64,000 nt of DNA from Oenanthe sinensis (taxonomy: Eukaryota; Streptophyta; Magnoliopsida; Apiales; Apiaceae), in NCBI GenBank assembly GCA_028671895.1, contig CM053795.1:11181501-11245500 (forward strand). The letters run 5' to 3'. The translations under genes and the position numbers were made by a program. Numbering within the stretch: the stretch's first letter is position 1; each line of letters starts with the position of its first letter. The notes below the pieces were generated by a model. That model had not been told where the DNA came from and did not search any database. It worked only from the letters and a program-made list of their open reading frames with translations. Below are positions 52,886 through 63,805 of this stretch, one piece after another.

Positions 52886-53944
52886 ATGAGCCGTCCTCAG
52901 GAACCACAACGACCTCTCTTCCCCTTTGGGAACCCATTTCGCATGATATTACCTAAGGGATCATATCTCTCCCCGAGTTTGCTTGCTCTTGTAAATAATT
53001 TTGAGGAAGTCTTGGCAGAGAGGCTGAGAAAGCTTATGCCAAAGGACAGAGAAGATATCTTGACCTTATCTTGGATGAGATATGCAATAGAGTCACTTTG
53101 TGATATACATACTGACATAAAAGCGTTAATAACTGCTCTTGAACTTCCTGTGTCTGACTGGGATGACAAATGGATTGATGTATACCTAGACAACAGTGTT
53201 AAGCTCCTTGATATATGCATTGGTTTTTCGGCAGACCTATCACGGCTCAACAAAGCCCATCTCTTCCTCCGATGTGCTTTGCACAATTTGGATTCTTTGC
53301 CTTCCGAGCAATTTATACGTGCACGGTCTTCACTTGATGGCTGGAAACAGCATATTACTTCAAAAAGTACAAGAACTGAGAATTGTTTTACCATCTTAGA
53401 TAATCTTGTTGCAACACTTGATGAACCAAAAGTTACAAACTCATCCAAAGGGAGAGTATTGATGCGAGCCATGTATGGTGTGAAAGTTATTACTGTGTTT
53501 GTCTGCAGAATATTTGCTGCTGCCTTATCAGGTTCTGGGATAAAGTTGTTGGATTTACAGGTTCCAGAAAAGTACTTGTGGGCAGAGGCTTTCACTGGTT
53601 TGCAGGCTTTTGTTAATGGAGAAGTTAGAAACTTGTATTCCTCTGGTCACGTTATTGTACTGAAAGAACTCCAGACAGTTGATATAAATGTCAAGAAGCT
53701 ATACCCCCTAGTTGAAGATGGTACCAGCTCAGTTGAATCTGAAGAGTTCAAGGACTGCATTTCAGACTTAAGGAGGAGTGCAGCTAAATTTTCTGATGGT
53801 GTAGATATTCTTTTGAAGGAAGTGGATGGCTTCTTCCAAATTCTTATGACTGGGCGTGATGCGTTGCTTTGTAGCCTCAGAGCAGGCACTGATGTTTCCA
53901 GCCCTATGCAGATGAAAAACTTCACAGAACAAGTCGCAAGGTGA
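52886..53944 (+). CDS. BPS1: BYPASS1-family protein (BPS)
   Basis: A single coding exon of 352 residues starts MSRPQEPQRPLFPFGNPFR. Family hallmarks visible are the conserved proline-rich N-terminus, LSWMRYAIESLCDIHTDIKA (residues 61-80), SDWDDKWIDVYLDNSVKLLD (90-109) and one hydrophobic segment VITVFVCRIFAAALSG (201-216). The length matches Arabidopsis BPS1 (about 349 residues). BPS proteins have no known enzymatic domain. In Arabidopsis they prevent overproduction of a mobile root-derived signal that arrests the shoot. From gene order the closest counterpart should be BPS3 (At4g01360); which paralogue it is needs a tree. The ATG is chosen by family N-terminus and the splice acceptor just upstream. 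Confidence 0.9.
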   Translation: MSRPQEPQRPLFPFGNPFRMILPKGSYLSPSLLALVNNFEEVLAERLRKLMPKDREDILTLSWMRYAIESLCDIHTDIKALITALELPVSDWDDKWIDVYLDNSVKLLDICIGFSADLSRLNKAHLFLRCALHNLDSLPSEQFIRARSSLDGWKQHITSKSTRTENCFTILDNLVATLDEPKVTNSSKGRVLMRAMYGVKVITVFVCRIFAAALSGSGIKLLDLQVPEKYLWAEAFTGLQAFVNGEVRNLYSSGHVIVLKELQTVDINVKKLYPLVEDGTSSVESEEFKDCISDLRRSAAKFSDGVDILLKEVDGFFQILMTGRDALLCSLRAGTDVSSPMQMKNFTEQVAR

Positions 53945-54890
53945 AATTTGTCTGTCTCTGTCCTGTATACATATGAGTGTAGGTTGGAGGTTCAATGTAA
54001 TCTGGTTATTAGAAAGGTATTATATACAGGGAAGAACATATGTTGTGAAGGTAGTCTGTTGTCATGTATTAGTGTAAGTGTACTTGTGTTTCATATTTAT
54101 TTGCACACTTATCGATTGTGAAATGTAGGCATATGGTCTTCAATGTTTGTCCTAGTAATTATATCTGTATTTTTTATGTTTAGTTGTTGTTTTGTTGGCA
54201 TTGTCTATTTCAGTGTATTTTGAAAAAAGCAGCACTTATTTTTCCAGAGAGTGCTTATTGTTTCAAAATATGCAGAACCAACTCCCTCAAGTTATCTACT
54301 TCTCTCACCTTCCAGTTATCTGATTATGCCACCTAGTTCTAGCTGATCATCTTATGTTGTCACTAGACCACCATTTTCACATGAAAGCTGTAGAAAATGA
54401 ACGGTGGTTGCTAGTTTGAGCTCATTCTTAGTATTGTATAGTAAGCTGTTCTTTGATCTATTCGTGGTTCCTTGCTTCTTATCCGATGCTACTTATATTA
54501 CAAAAGATCTGAGTAAATATTTTTTGAAACCTTAAATCTGTCTGTTCTAGTTTATCTTCCGAGGGCTTGGTAGCATACAACAATGTATCTCAAACAGATA
54601 ACACCACAGACATCCAGCCATACTTGGTAAAAACTTTAATGACTCGCACTTGCACACCCATGTCTCAAACCGAGAAAAGGTCTATTCGATATTAGGCAAG
54701 GAAACCTTGTTATCTTCATAAGAAGGTAGGAGAAAACACATGTAGCAATCTTTTGGTTACATATCATTCTTGGGTTTAATTTCTTGTTTTGGATTGCTAA
54801 ACCTCCTCACCTGATGATAATAACCTCAGGTTTTCATGCACTTTCATTACTAAATCACAAATAGGAGGACATTGTTATCACACAAATTAA

Positions 54891-54919
54891 GGGGAGGGGA
54901 GGGGAGGGGAGGGGTGGGG
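54891..54919 (+). repeat. G-run tract (potential G-quadruplex)
   Basis: Six consecutive runs of four Gs separated by single A or T bases. This satisfies the usual G4-forming pattern with 1-nt loops. It lies about 950 bp downstream of the BPS stop codon. Confidence 0.75.
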
Positions 54920-55971
54920 TTTACTCTAGTCAATTATGGGCACATGCCCCTGTTTCTTACAGCTAAGAAGTAGTAATACGATGGTCAACTGATCATCTTC
55001 CTATCCACTTGGACAGTATAACATGCGAAGTCATTCATGGCATTTCTTCCCCATGAGTCAGGAAAATGGAAATTTCAAACTGGAGATTAAAAATACAGTA
55101 CTTTGTAATCAATGAGCTTTATGTTGGTGTTTGGTTTTGTACATTTTTTAGGGATGGCCTTCATAGATTGGGCAGCCTGGGACCAGCTCCGAACATGTGG
55201 AATGTCTTGGAGGTAAAGTTTTTGAGTTCTCCCGTTGAATTTTGTGAAAGTGGTTAAATTCTACAAGTACTATTGATATATGGATACGTTACACTTATCG
55301 CAAGAGCAAGAATATATATATTTTTGATTTTGCATATTGTTCGGTTTCATTAGTTTGCGCCTTGCACAATATACGGCCATATTTCTTTCTGGATGCACGT
55401 TGTATATGGGTCATTCACCTTTTATTGTACCTCTCTTTTTCTTTGTAGATATAATGTAAATTATAAATCTGGAATCACATAATTACAATATATAGGGTAC
55501 CTTTCAAATGCCACCGTTGTATTCCCAGATGTAATGTGTAGTATAAATCTGGAATTAAAGAATTACAATATATAACACCGTTCAACGACCATTGTTGAAT
55601 AAAATTTATATTGTAATTGACCTGTGTGTCCCCGTTGATTTGAGTATCCGGTGGTGAGAATTGCAGGCTTGCAGCAAGTATGCAATGCATATTTGTTCGT
55701 AGGACATGCAAGTGTATGAAGAAAACAAGGATATTGTAGTACGAGAAAATAACATGCTGTATGTATAAGTGATCACAGTTTAGTCTTTTCTGGATATTAC
55801 AAGTGATCTGAAGGTATAAACTGATACCACATATTACTTTCTAGATGCCTATCCAAAACTGGAAAGCCCCATATGAAACAACTAACTTCAAATTATTGAA
55901 ATTGAAACAGAATATCACATAGCTCAATCGGTCAAGAGCAAAACACTCGGAAGTTAGAACAGTAAACTTGC

Positions 55972-56157
55972 TCAAAGCATATCTCCAACCATCAGACTTG
56001 TTAAAATGGCGTCTATAGATCCTCTGACAACGTCTCGCATATGCAACATTATCTGTCTCCATGAATCGCCTGCGTATAGCGCACTGGATGAATCTTCGTG
56101 ACTTTGTTCACCAGCCTTGAGCACTTGATTAATTTGTAGAGCAAGAATCGTTACATT
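55972..56157 (-). pseudogene. Orphan coding-like segment (possible terminal exon)
   Basis: On the minus strand an open stretch of about 61 codons reads NVTILALQINQVLKAGE, then DSWRQIMLHMRDVVRGSIDA, ILTSLMVGDML and a TGA at 55974-55972. Composition, absence of low complexity and helical periodicity look like real protein, but there is no in-frame ATG upstream before a stop. It could be the last exon of a multi-exon gene or a captured or decayed fragment. I do not recognise the family and found no convincing upstream exon. Confidence 0.3.
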
Positions 56158-57029
56158 TTTCTTATCATATTATTGTTTTTGTTGCACATGTAATTTATGG
56201 ACTAACAGAAATTTTTTTCATGCACATCTCCAATACACGAAATCAACCAAATTTTAATAATAAACGTATTTTAAGAAGCTACAAATTTCATCTACACACG
56301 AATACTTGTATAAATCTAATACTAAATATGAAATTTAGAAAGATATAATTTTGCGTTGAATTTTCGTATTGCCTAAAAATGATGAGAATAGCAATCAACC
56401 AATTGTTGAGGTCATACAATTCAAGTAACAAAAGCTATCACATTCTTTATTCTTGAATCTTGATACAAAACATGACTCTTTTCTCTTACACGTCTACTTT
56501 TCTTACAAAAGTATAGAAGCAAATATTGACCCTTCTCTTATGTTGTAAAACTAGAAGTCAACCTCCTATGAAAACAGGTGTGTGGTGTGAGCTTACGAGT
56601 CCATCATTCTCACCTTTCATACAACTTACACGCATATAAATGTATATGATGTGTACTTAAGAAATCACTGTCTTTAACAAAACTAAAAAAAGTGATGCAT
56701 TCACACGTGAAACTTCTCACCCTTCACGGATAGTCATGTCTTTTTTAGTTCAAAAAGATTGCTCCTTTCTTACAATTCACACTTTCTCTCTTTCCTTTTC
56801 TTGATTTTCCTTTTTTTTTTTTAGTGTAAAAAATGTCACACCCATCTACATTTTTCACCATGATCCACTGAAGAAATGTCAACAAGCTGACTGGCAACTT
56901 CCCTTTTGCCTCTTCCCTAAATTGAGTAGCTTCTTCTTCTTATTTTGTGCTAAAGTTGTTATCTTTGTTGAGTTTCTGAGAGTTAATTTCTTGTTTTGGG
57001 GTTTCTATTTTGAGAAAGTAGAGAAATCT

Positions 57030-60000
57030 ATGGAGTCAAGTTCTGCAGCTTCAGCTGATCATACACATATTAGAGGAGTTCCTACTCATGGTGGACGCTA
57101 TATTCAGTATAATGTGTATGGTAATCTCTTTGAAGTTTCTCGTAAATATGTTCCTCCAATCCGCCCTGTCGGTCGTGGCGCTTATGGTATAGTTTGGTAA
57201 GATTTTATTCAACTTTTTGTGTGTGTGTGATGTATGTTTGTATGTATGTGGTGTTTGGTTCTTGTATTTTTTTTTACTGGGTGATGATTGGAATGAGGTT
57301 TGAAGAAAGTATGGTGATTTGTGAGGGAAACCTGAAGTTTTTGTACTTTAGCTTGGTGAGGTGCAAGTTAGGCGATCAGACTTGGTAAAGAAAGGACCTG
57401 AAATTAGATATATAGGTTATTGCTTGCTAGTTGGCGATAAAATTCCTCGGTTCAATCGTAAGGAGTGTTGAACTTAAATTATGAAGGGAGTGAGTGTTAT
57501 GGGATTGGATCTTGTTTAACTAATTTTTAAGACAGTTTTTTACCTCCTTGTTATGTTTTTAAGAGGACCAATCCTAAGAATTCACAGAGAGCCTGGCTTA
57601 GGTTATAAGTTGTCAAACTTGAACTTTGTTTTGCTCATGATATGTAGTTTGGATCCTGCTAAATCTTGGGAAATTCACTTTTTTGTTGTGTTTGACTTTG
57701 TTGTATGGAGAGTCGAAAGTTTGGACTGCGGATGTGTTTGTGCCATTTTGTGTGATTATTAGGACTTGTTGGCTAAATCATTGGGTTGTGGACCTGGACT
57801 GAGCCGAAAGTGTAGTGCATTGGCATTCCGTATGTTTGTTTATGGGCTCGACGAGATTGGGTGTTTGTAACATCCCACATCGACTAGATTATGTTAGGTT
57901 TTTATAATCTGTGTTGGGAATCTTAAAAATTTCCAACATTTTTTTGTCCACTTGTCTGTTAAATGAAGTGTCTTGCATATATGAGCTTTTTTTCATAGGT
58001 CGTGATGTTTGTTATCTATGTTGATGCATAATCAATGGCAGAACCAAAAATACAAGTGAACCGGGCTTAACTACAACTAAGATACTAACCGGGGCTAAAA
58101 GAATATTTTAACTAGTTTTTGAAATTCAGTTAGGATTAATAAATTAATTTTAATTGTTTTCCGGAGGTCATCCGGGGCTGAAGTGGAGGTCAGCCCCAGC
58201 CTTGTTCCGCCACTGCATAATTTTGTAATTGTTTTTGGTGGCTGTGCAAGTTACTAGTCTTTCATGTATACCTATTTCCTATCAATATTAAATATACCAT
58301 TTAGTTCCTGAAAAAGAAGGTATCTTCTTGGTTAGAGTGGGTATAATTCAAAGTTTTTTCCTGGAAGTTTAAACCTTATATCACCTTTCCTATGCAGTTT
58401 CTCTTTCATTCTGCATTGAAAGTCCTTCACCTGATTTTGTATATTCCCATTATTTCTCATTTTCTTTACTATGCTTCTGGTGAAATTTAACTGCTATATC
58501 GACATATCATAATCTCCATTGAACTTAGATAATATATATTCTGAGAAAATTCTGCAACTCAGACTCTATATACAGAGGAATTAAACCGGGACATTATTTA
58601 AGTCTTGAATTCCAAGCTGAATATCCTTAAACCTTAGGCATATATATCATGCATTAGCACTTCAGCAAATATGAAGCGCAATCAAGTGTTAACTTCCTGT
58701 TGCTCAGTCTGTTTTCTTGCATGTAAGGTTAAAGCAAAAATCTTACAGTTGAACGGGTTTCCAAGGCTTAGAGTCTATAACGTACTATTGTCCATGAATA
58801 AGTTTTAGGTCATAGTTTTAAGTTATTGTAATATACACTATTTTCAAGAAATGCATGAAAGCTAAACAATATCATCTAGTTGACTTGTTTTCTTTGCGTG
58901 AGCAACTATCTGAAGTAAATTGCAACTTTTTCAATTGCTTTAGTGCTGCTATGAATTCTGATACGCGCGAGGAAGTTGCCATCAAGAAAATTGGTAATGC
59001 ATTTGACAATCGAATAGATGCCAAAAGGACACTTCGGGAAATTAAACTTCTTCGTCACATGAATCATGAAAACGTAAGTCTTATTCATCTTCACAGTTAA
59101 TAATCTTTGATATATCAGGCTTTCATTGTGATTGATTCTGTTTTCATGGTCATTTGCAGGTAATTGCAATCAAAGACATCATAAGGCCTCCGCAGATCGA
59201 AAGTTTCAATGATGTGTACATTGTTTATGAATTGATGGACACAGATCTCCATCAAATAATTCGCTCTAACCAGCAACTTTCAGACGATCATTGTCGGGTT
59301 TGACCTCACTCTTCAGTTCTCCACAACAAATTTCTCTTTATATTGCTGCTATACATATATACTCTTTGATTTATCACAAAAAAGTACATGTTTGGTCTTG
59401 AGGCATAACAGAGGTCAGCAGGCCTGATTTTTTTTTTGTTAACTACTTTTTTTGAATTAGACCACAATAACTCACCAGCACAAAACAAAATCGTGTTTTG
59501 ACCTATAAAGCACAAAACAGCAGTCTACAAGCCACAATGTCCATGTGCTTGATTGTTGTAACGTACATATAGCTTTTCTAATCTGCAAAAACTCTAGGTC
59601 TCAGACTCTTCTGCTTCTTTTGACAGGTCACTTGTATCTAATTAAATTTTCAATGTGTCTTATATGGTGTCATTCACCATAGCTCATCTGCAATCGATCA
59701 AGAATAATCTCTCTGCTTTGTAAACGACAATCTAAGTAACTATAACTACAAGATATAATGCCAGGACTGATACATATAGAACCTTGATTTTTAAGATGTT
59801 TATCCACCAGTGCTCTACTTTTCCTAGATAGGTTGAAGCTTGTTTTGCATATTTTTTAAGCTCTATTATGCATGTCTACATATACATGTGAGGACCGCGA
59901 CGAGACCTTTACCTTTGTTGAGCAATCGTATGGTGTGAATAATCTTTGATTTTAAATGTCAAGCTTTTGGACTTGATATATATGAAGCTGTTAATGAAGA

Positions 60001-61713
60001 TTGAAGAACAAGAATTTGTTCCACATTGAAAATGCTTATGATATTTTTACTTTATAAACTTACAGATGTATATACATCATGGCTGAATTGTGTCTGTTTC
60101 TTGTTTCTAAGACATACTAATGCCTTGTATCTAAAGTGATATGTACTACATTAGCCAATGAGGAAATTACGATAACTATGATATAGTGTGTGAATTTGAC
60201 ATAAGAGGTTTCTAATTCTGTATCACTTGTGCAGTATTTTCTTTACCAACTATTGAGAGGGCTGAAGTATGTTCATTCTGCAAATGTCTTGCATCGTGAT
60301 TTAAAGCCGAGTAATCTGCTCCTCAATGCAAATTGTGACCTAAAAATTGGAGATTTTGGCCTTGCAAGGACAACTTCTGAAACTGATTTCATGACCGAAT
60401 ATGTTGTTACTCGCTGGTACCGAGCACCAGAATTGCTACTTAATTGCTCAGAGTACACTGCAGCAATTGATATCTGGTCAGTTGGTTGCATACTTGGCGA
60501 AGTTATGACCAGACAGCCCCTGTTTCCCGGGAAAGATTATGTTCATCAGCTGAGACTAATTACAGAGGTATGACCTGATATTTTTATTCTTTTTTGTTAT
60601 TTTGGAGGAGTTGGGGAGTTTGTTGAAGGCAGAACGAGGTATACAGCTCGCAACTCTCTAATCACATAACTTTTTAGTTTTTGACTCGGATTTTTTCTGA
60701 ATCATGCATTTTTCTGTTAATGTCAAATCATTGAATTATAATTAAGAAGTTCATCAAAACAATCATAGCAATTATGAATGACCTGAAAATTAGTTTCTAA
60801 GGTGCCAACTTATTAACCTGGGAAAAGCGAAAAGGGGGAATGGTGAATAAAGTTGTTTCCTTTATTCCTTATAAAATGCTGTATTAAATTAATTGAAGTT
60901 TAGAACTTAATTCATTTAAATGTATAGATTCTGTATCTTTGTTTATAGTTATTTTTGTTTCTAAAGATGTTTGCAGAATATAGTAGTAAGCTTTCCTCTT
61001 GCCTCCATAGTTAACCAGGTGAGATAACTTATGTATATCCTTTTTGTTAAAAGCTCATAGGTTCCCCTGACGATGCCAGTCTTGGGTTTCTCAGAAGTGA
61101 TAATGCTCGACGATACGTGAGGCAGCTTCCCCAGTATCCAAAGCAACAATTCTCTGCTAGATTCCTTAACAAATCTCCTGGAGCTCTAGATTTGCTGGAG
61201 AAAATGCTCATCTTTGATCCCAACAGGCGCATTACAGGTGGGTTGTTACTTATATTACTTTCGTGTGTTGTTATATAGGTAGTCTTCATAAGCCTTGAGA
61301 TCTTACTAATTTGCCAACTCTTACAACACATCATAAACTCAATGCTTGGACGAGATATACATGTTTTCTTCTTGCGACCTTAATTAAGGATTTAAGGTTA
61401 TAGGTAATAAGTGATTTTGCAATTTCGAAGCTCCTTTTGAGAAATACAGATCTGTCATAGGCTTTAAGAGATGTTCAAAAGTTGACTTGTGCACATGAGT
61501 ACATAGTCTAAATGATAACATTGAACTGGGTTGTTTGCAGTTGAGGAGGCACTTTGCCACCCATACTTGGCAGCTCTTCATGACATCAACGAGGAACCCG
61601 TTTGTGCTCGCCCTTTCAGTTTTGACTTCGAGCAGCCAACGTGCACTGAAGAAAATATCAAGGAACTTATCTGGAAGGAATCTGTAAAATTCAATCCAGA
61701 CCCGATTCTCTGA
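57030..61713 (+). CDS. MPK4: Group-B mitogen-activated protein kinase, MPK4 type
   Basis: Six exons join in frame: 57030-57196, 58944-59073, 59160-59297, 60235-60567, 61054-61237, 61541-61713 (374 residues; Arabidopsis MPK4 has 376). Seen in order: N-terminal GVPTHGGRYIQYNVYGNLFE, GRGAYGIV loop (about 48-55), VAIKK lysine near 70, HRDLKPSNLLL, GDFGLAR, activation loop TETDFMTEYVVTRWY with the T-E-Y phosphosite (about 199-201), and the C-terminal common-docking region LHDINEEPVC. All catalytic residues are intact. MPK4 acts downstream of MEKK1 and MKK1/MKK2 in immunity, cytokinesis and stress responses. The frame stays open upstream, but the first ATG is at 57030. Intron 1 (1.7 kb) carries a small hAT MITE. 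Confidence 0.95.
58033..58213. mobile_element. Small hAT MITE in MAP kinase intron 1
   Basis: A 181-bp element flanked by perfect 8-bp duplications TGCATAAT (58025-58032, 58214-58221). Ends CAATGGCAGAACC and, inverted, GTGGCGGAACAAGG, a termini type common in dicot MITEs. The interior repeats CCGGGGCT-like motifs. Confidence 0.75.
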
Positions 61714-62360
61714 GTAAAATGTTATATAGTAATTGTTGTCAAATGAATACTTGTAGATGTTGCAACATGATATAATATTGTACCAAAACCAATTAAAAAT
61801 GATCCTCAAATAGAAATGATCAAATAAATGGAATGGATGTGTTGAGGGTCAACCAGTTGTTCCTACTATTATAATTATGATTCATTAGTCATTCTTAACA
61901 TGTAATATTCCAATGATGCAGTTCTGGGTTCACAGTTTAACTCCTTGCGTAGCATTTTTACCTCTTTATACCTGGTGGAAATGTCCCTCCAAAGCCAATT
62001 TTAAATTACATTGTGGTACCATTAGTTATTACGGCAAACTCCCATATGGATTAATGTTGGGAGTTATCTCACATCGTTTGTGGGAGGGGCCGTTTGCTAG
62101 TTAATAAGCAGCCAACTTAACTCCCTTAGTATGAGGTTTTTTGGGGTGTGCTCAAATACAAATCCGTGCGGGCTTGGCCCAAAATGGACAATATCATACT
62201 ATTTGTGGAGTTAAGGTTGCTTGCGACCCAACAATTAACTGATATGATTTCGGCAAATGAATCCTTAACTTATCCACTAAAATCCTTGCTTACCCTTGAA
62301 GGTCTTTAGATACACACATGAAAATTAGCTGTTGCATATAATATTTAAACAAGCTTGTCC
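61714..62360. other. Convergent MPK4/polygalacturonase 3' intergenic region
   Basis: About 650 bp separates the two convergent stop codons. It contains the solo LTR at 62055-62233 and otherwise 3' UTR-like AT-rich sequence on both sides. Confidence 0.7.
62055..62233. mobile_element. Short solo LTR (TRIM-like)
   Basis: 179 bp beginning TGTTGGGAG and ending GACCCAACA, so it has inverted TGTTGGG/CCCAACA ends. It is flanked by perfect 5-bp duplications ATTAA (62050-62054, 62234-62238). It contains TCTCACATCG and GGACAATATC, motifs often seen in terminal-repeat retrotransposons in miniature. No internal region remains. Confidence 0.75.
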
Positions 62361-63723
62361 CTATGCCATTCTATAAGAACATTTTTTAATTTCTACATTA
62401 TCAATTGATAGATTCTCAGTAGGAAATGCACACATTCCAACTTTCTCTGGCCCTTGATCAGGCAATGAACCACAAGGCTGAGGAACCACAGCACTTGTGA
62501 CTCCCTCAACATCAGTACAGGTCCATGGAACCTTCTTTGCTTTCATTGCCAACCCTATTGTCGCATTAGATATACATATTCCAGTGAATGGATCCCCTGA
62601 AATCCCCTCCAAACGAGCTGCCATTGATACATTCTCTGCAATGATATCTCTGTAATTAATCCCCTGAATCACTGGTAGTGCATTAGGATCATAATGTGTA
62701 TCAGCGTGAGAGCCATAGTTTCCTGTCATCCAAAACACCCATTTCATTGTATGCAAGTTCATGCCTTTTACATATATGTCTTTCACATAACCACCTCGTC
62801 CCACTCCAGTTTTTATCCTGACCCCTGATTCTGTGTTAATGGCTGTGATGTCTTCAGCTCTAACATCCTCGATACCACCTGACATTTCACTTCCTAATGC
62901 AATTGCAGCGCTGTATGGAGAAATGCATGTGAGCCTTTTGATGATCAGTTGTTTAGTAGGCATACCATATGAGATGCCATATTCATCCCAACCACTTTTA
63001 ACTGCTATACAATCATCTCCAGAGACTATGTATGTGTCCTCAATTCTTGTATTTGTGCAAGAATCTGTAGATTGACATAAAAATTTAAGATATTTAAGAA
63101 AACAAAATGTTTTGATCCTGAGATTAATAAAATAGGCAAATCCACTGACCTGGATTTATTCCATCTGTGTTCGGTGATGTTACTGGTGCTAATATTGTAA
63201 TGCCTTGGATAATGATATTGCTGCAAACATATATTAAGAATATATGAGTTCTGACTAGGAAGAAAGTTTTACTAGAATTTTCGAGTGAGATTTGAAAATG
63301 TTAAATTACCTGCTATAAACAGGATGAACATTCCATGATGGGGAGTTGAGAAATGTAAGATTCGAAATCTGGATGTTTTCGGAATGCATGATCTCAATAA
63401 GGTAAGGTCGTGTATATTTGAGCTTTTTCCCGTGAAATTGTTGCCACCAGAGAGCACCCTGACCGTCGATTGTGCCATTTTCACCTGATTACATATTAGC
63501 ATCAACATAGATGTTACACTTGTGATGTGCAGATAATCTAAGTTACTAGGTTAATTTCAAGTACTAAGGTATATCTTTTTAAATTTTGATGAATGTTCTT
63601 GCCTGTAACAACAACATCAGTGAGGTTTGTCCCAAAAATGAGACTGATGTACCTTCCACCTGCTGTGTCCCTTCCATGTCCATAAGATGGCAAGGGTTCA
63701 ATGACTGCCCACTCACTAATTTC
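62361..63723 (-). CDS. GH28 polygalacturonase-like protein (5' end off window)
   Basis: Four exons are visible: 63723-63603, 63484-63310, 63220-63150, 63064-62361 (356 residues to the stop); earlier exons lie beyond base 64,000. Glycoside hydrolase 28 marks in order: NGTIDGQGALWW, PSWNVHPVYSSN, NTDGINP, SGDDCIAVKSG and GVRIKTG, covering the NTD, DD and RIK catalytic motifs. The usual GHG motif is replaced by GSEMSGG, as in the exo-type, bacterial-like clade (At4g23820/At3g61490 group in plants). Such enzymes would trim homogalacturonan in the cell wall, but activity of this clade is less certain. The first visible intron has a GC donor (AG|GCAAGA at 63602-63601). The signal peptide would be off window. 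Confidence 0.9.
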
Positions 63724-63772
63724 CTGAACCATTCAGTTTTCAAGTTGTAAAATATATGGAGATTAAATATTG

Positions 63773-63805
<33 letters not shown>

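Larger units (their letters stand above)
53945..57029. other. Intergenic between BPS and MAP kinase genes
   Basis: Holds the BPS 3' flank, a G-run tract at 54891-54919, a tandem duplication (AAATCTGGAATxA...AATTACAATATATA) at about 55,452-55,580, an orphan coding-looking segment (55972-56157, minus strand) and the MAP kinase promoter. CT-rich leader-like sequence begins about 56,770. Otherwise AT-rich with nothing recognised. Confidence 0.5.

Noticed and set aside
52897..53595. 232-residue open frame antisense to the BPS gene
   Set aside because: It is the mirror of a strongly conserved coding exon on the plus strand; the translation resembles no protein family.
55913..55985. Possible tRNA around AGCTCAATCGGTCAAGAGCA
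   Set aside because: The D-arm-like sequence is not followed by an anticodon stem or a GGTTCGA T-arm.
56922..57029. N-terminal extension of the MAP kinase by 36 residues
   Set aside because: The extension starts at TTG, is hydrophobic and atypical, whereas the ATG at 57030 gives the family length.
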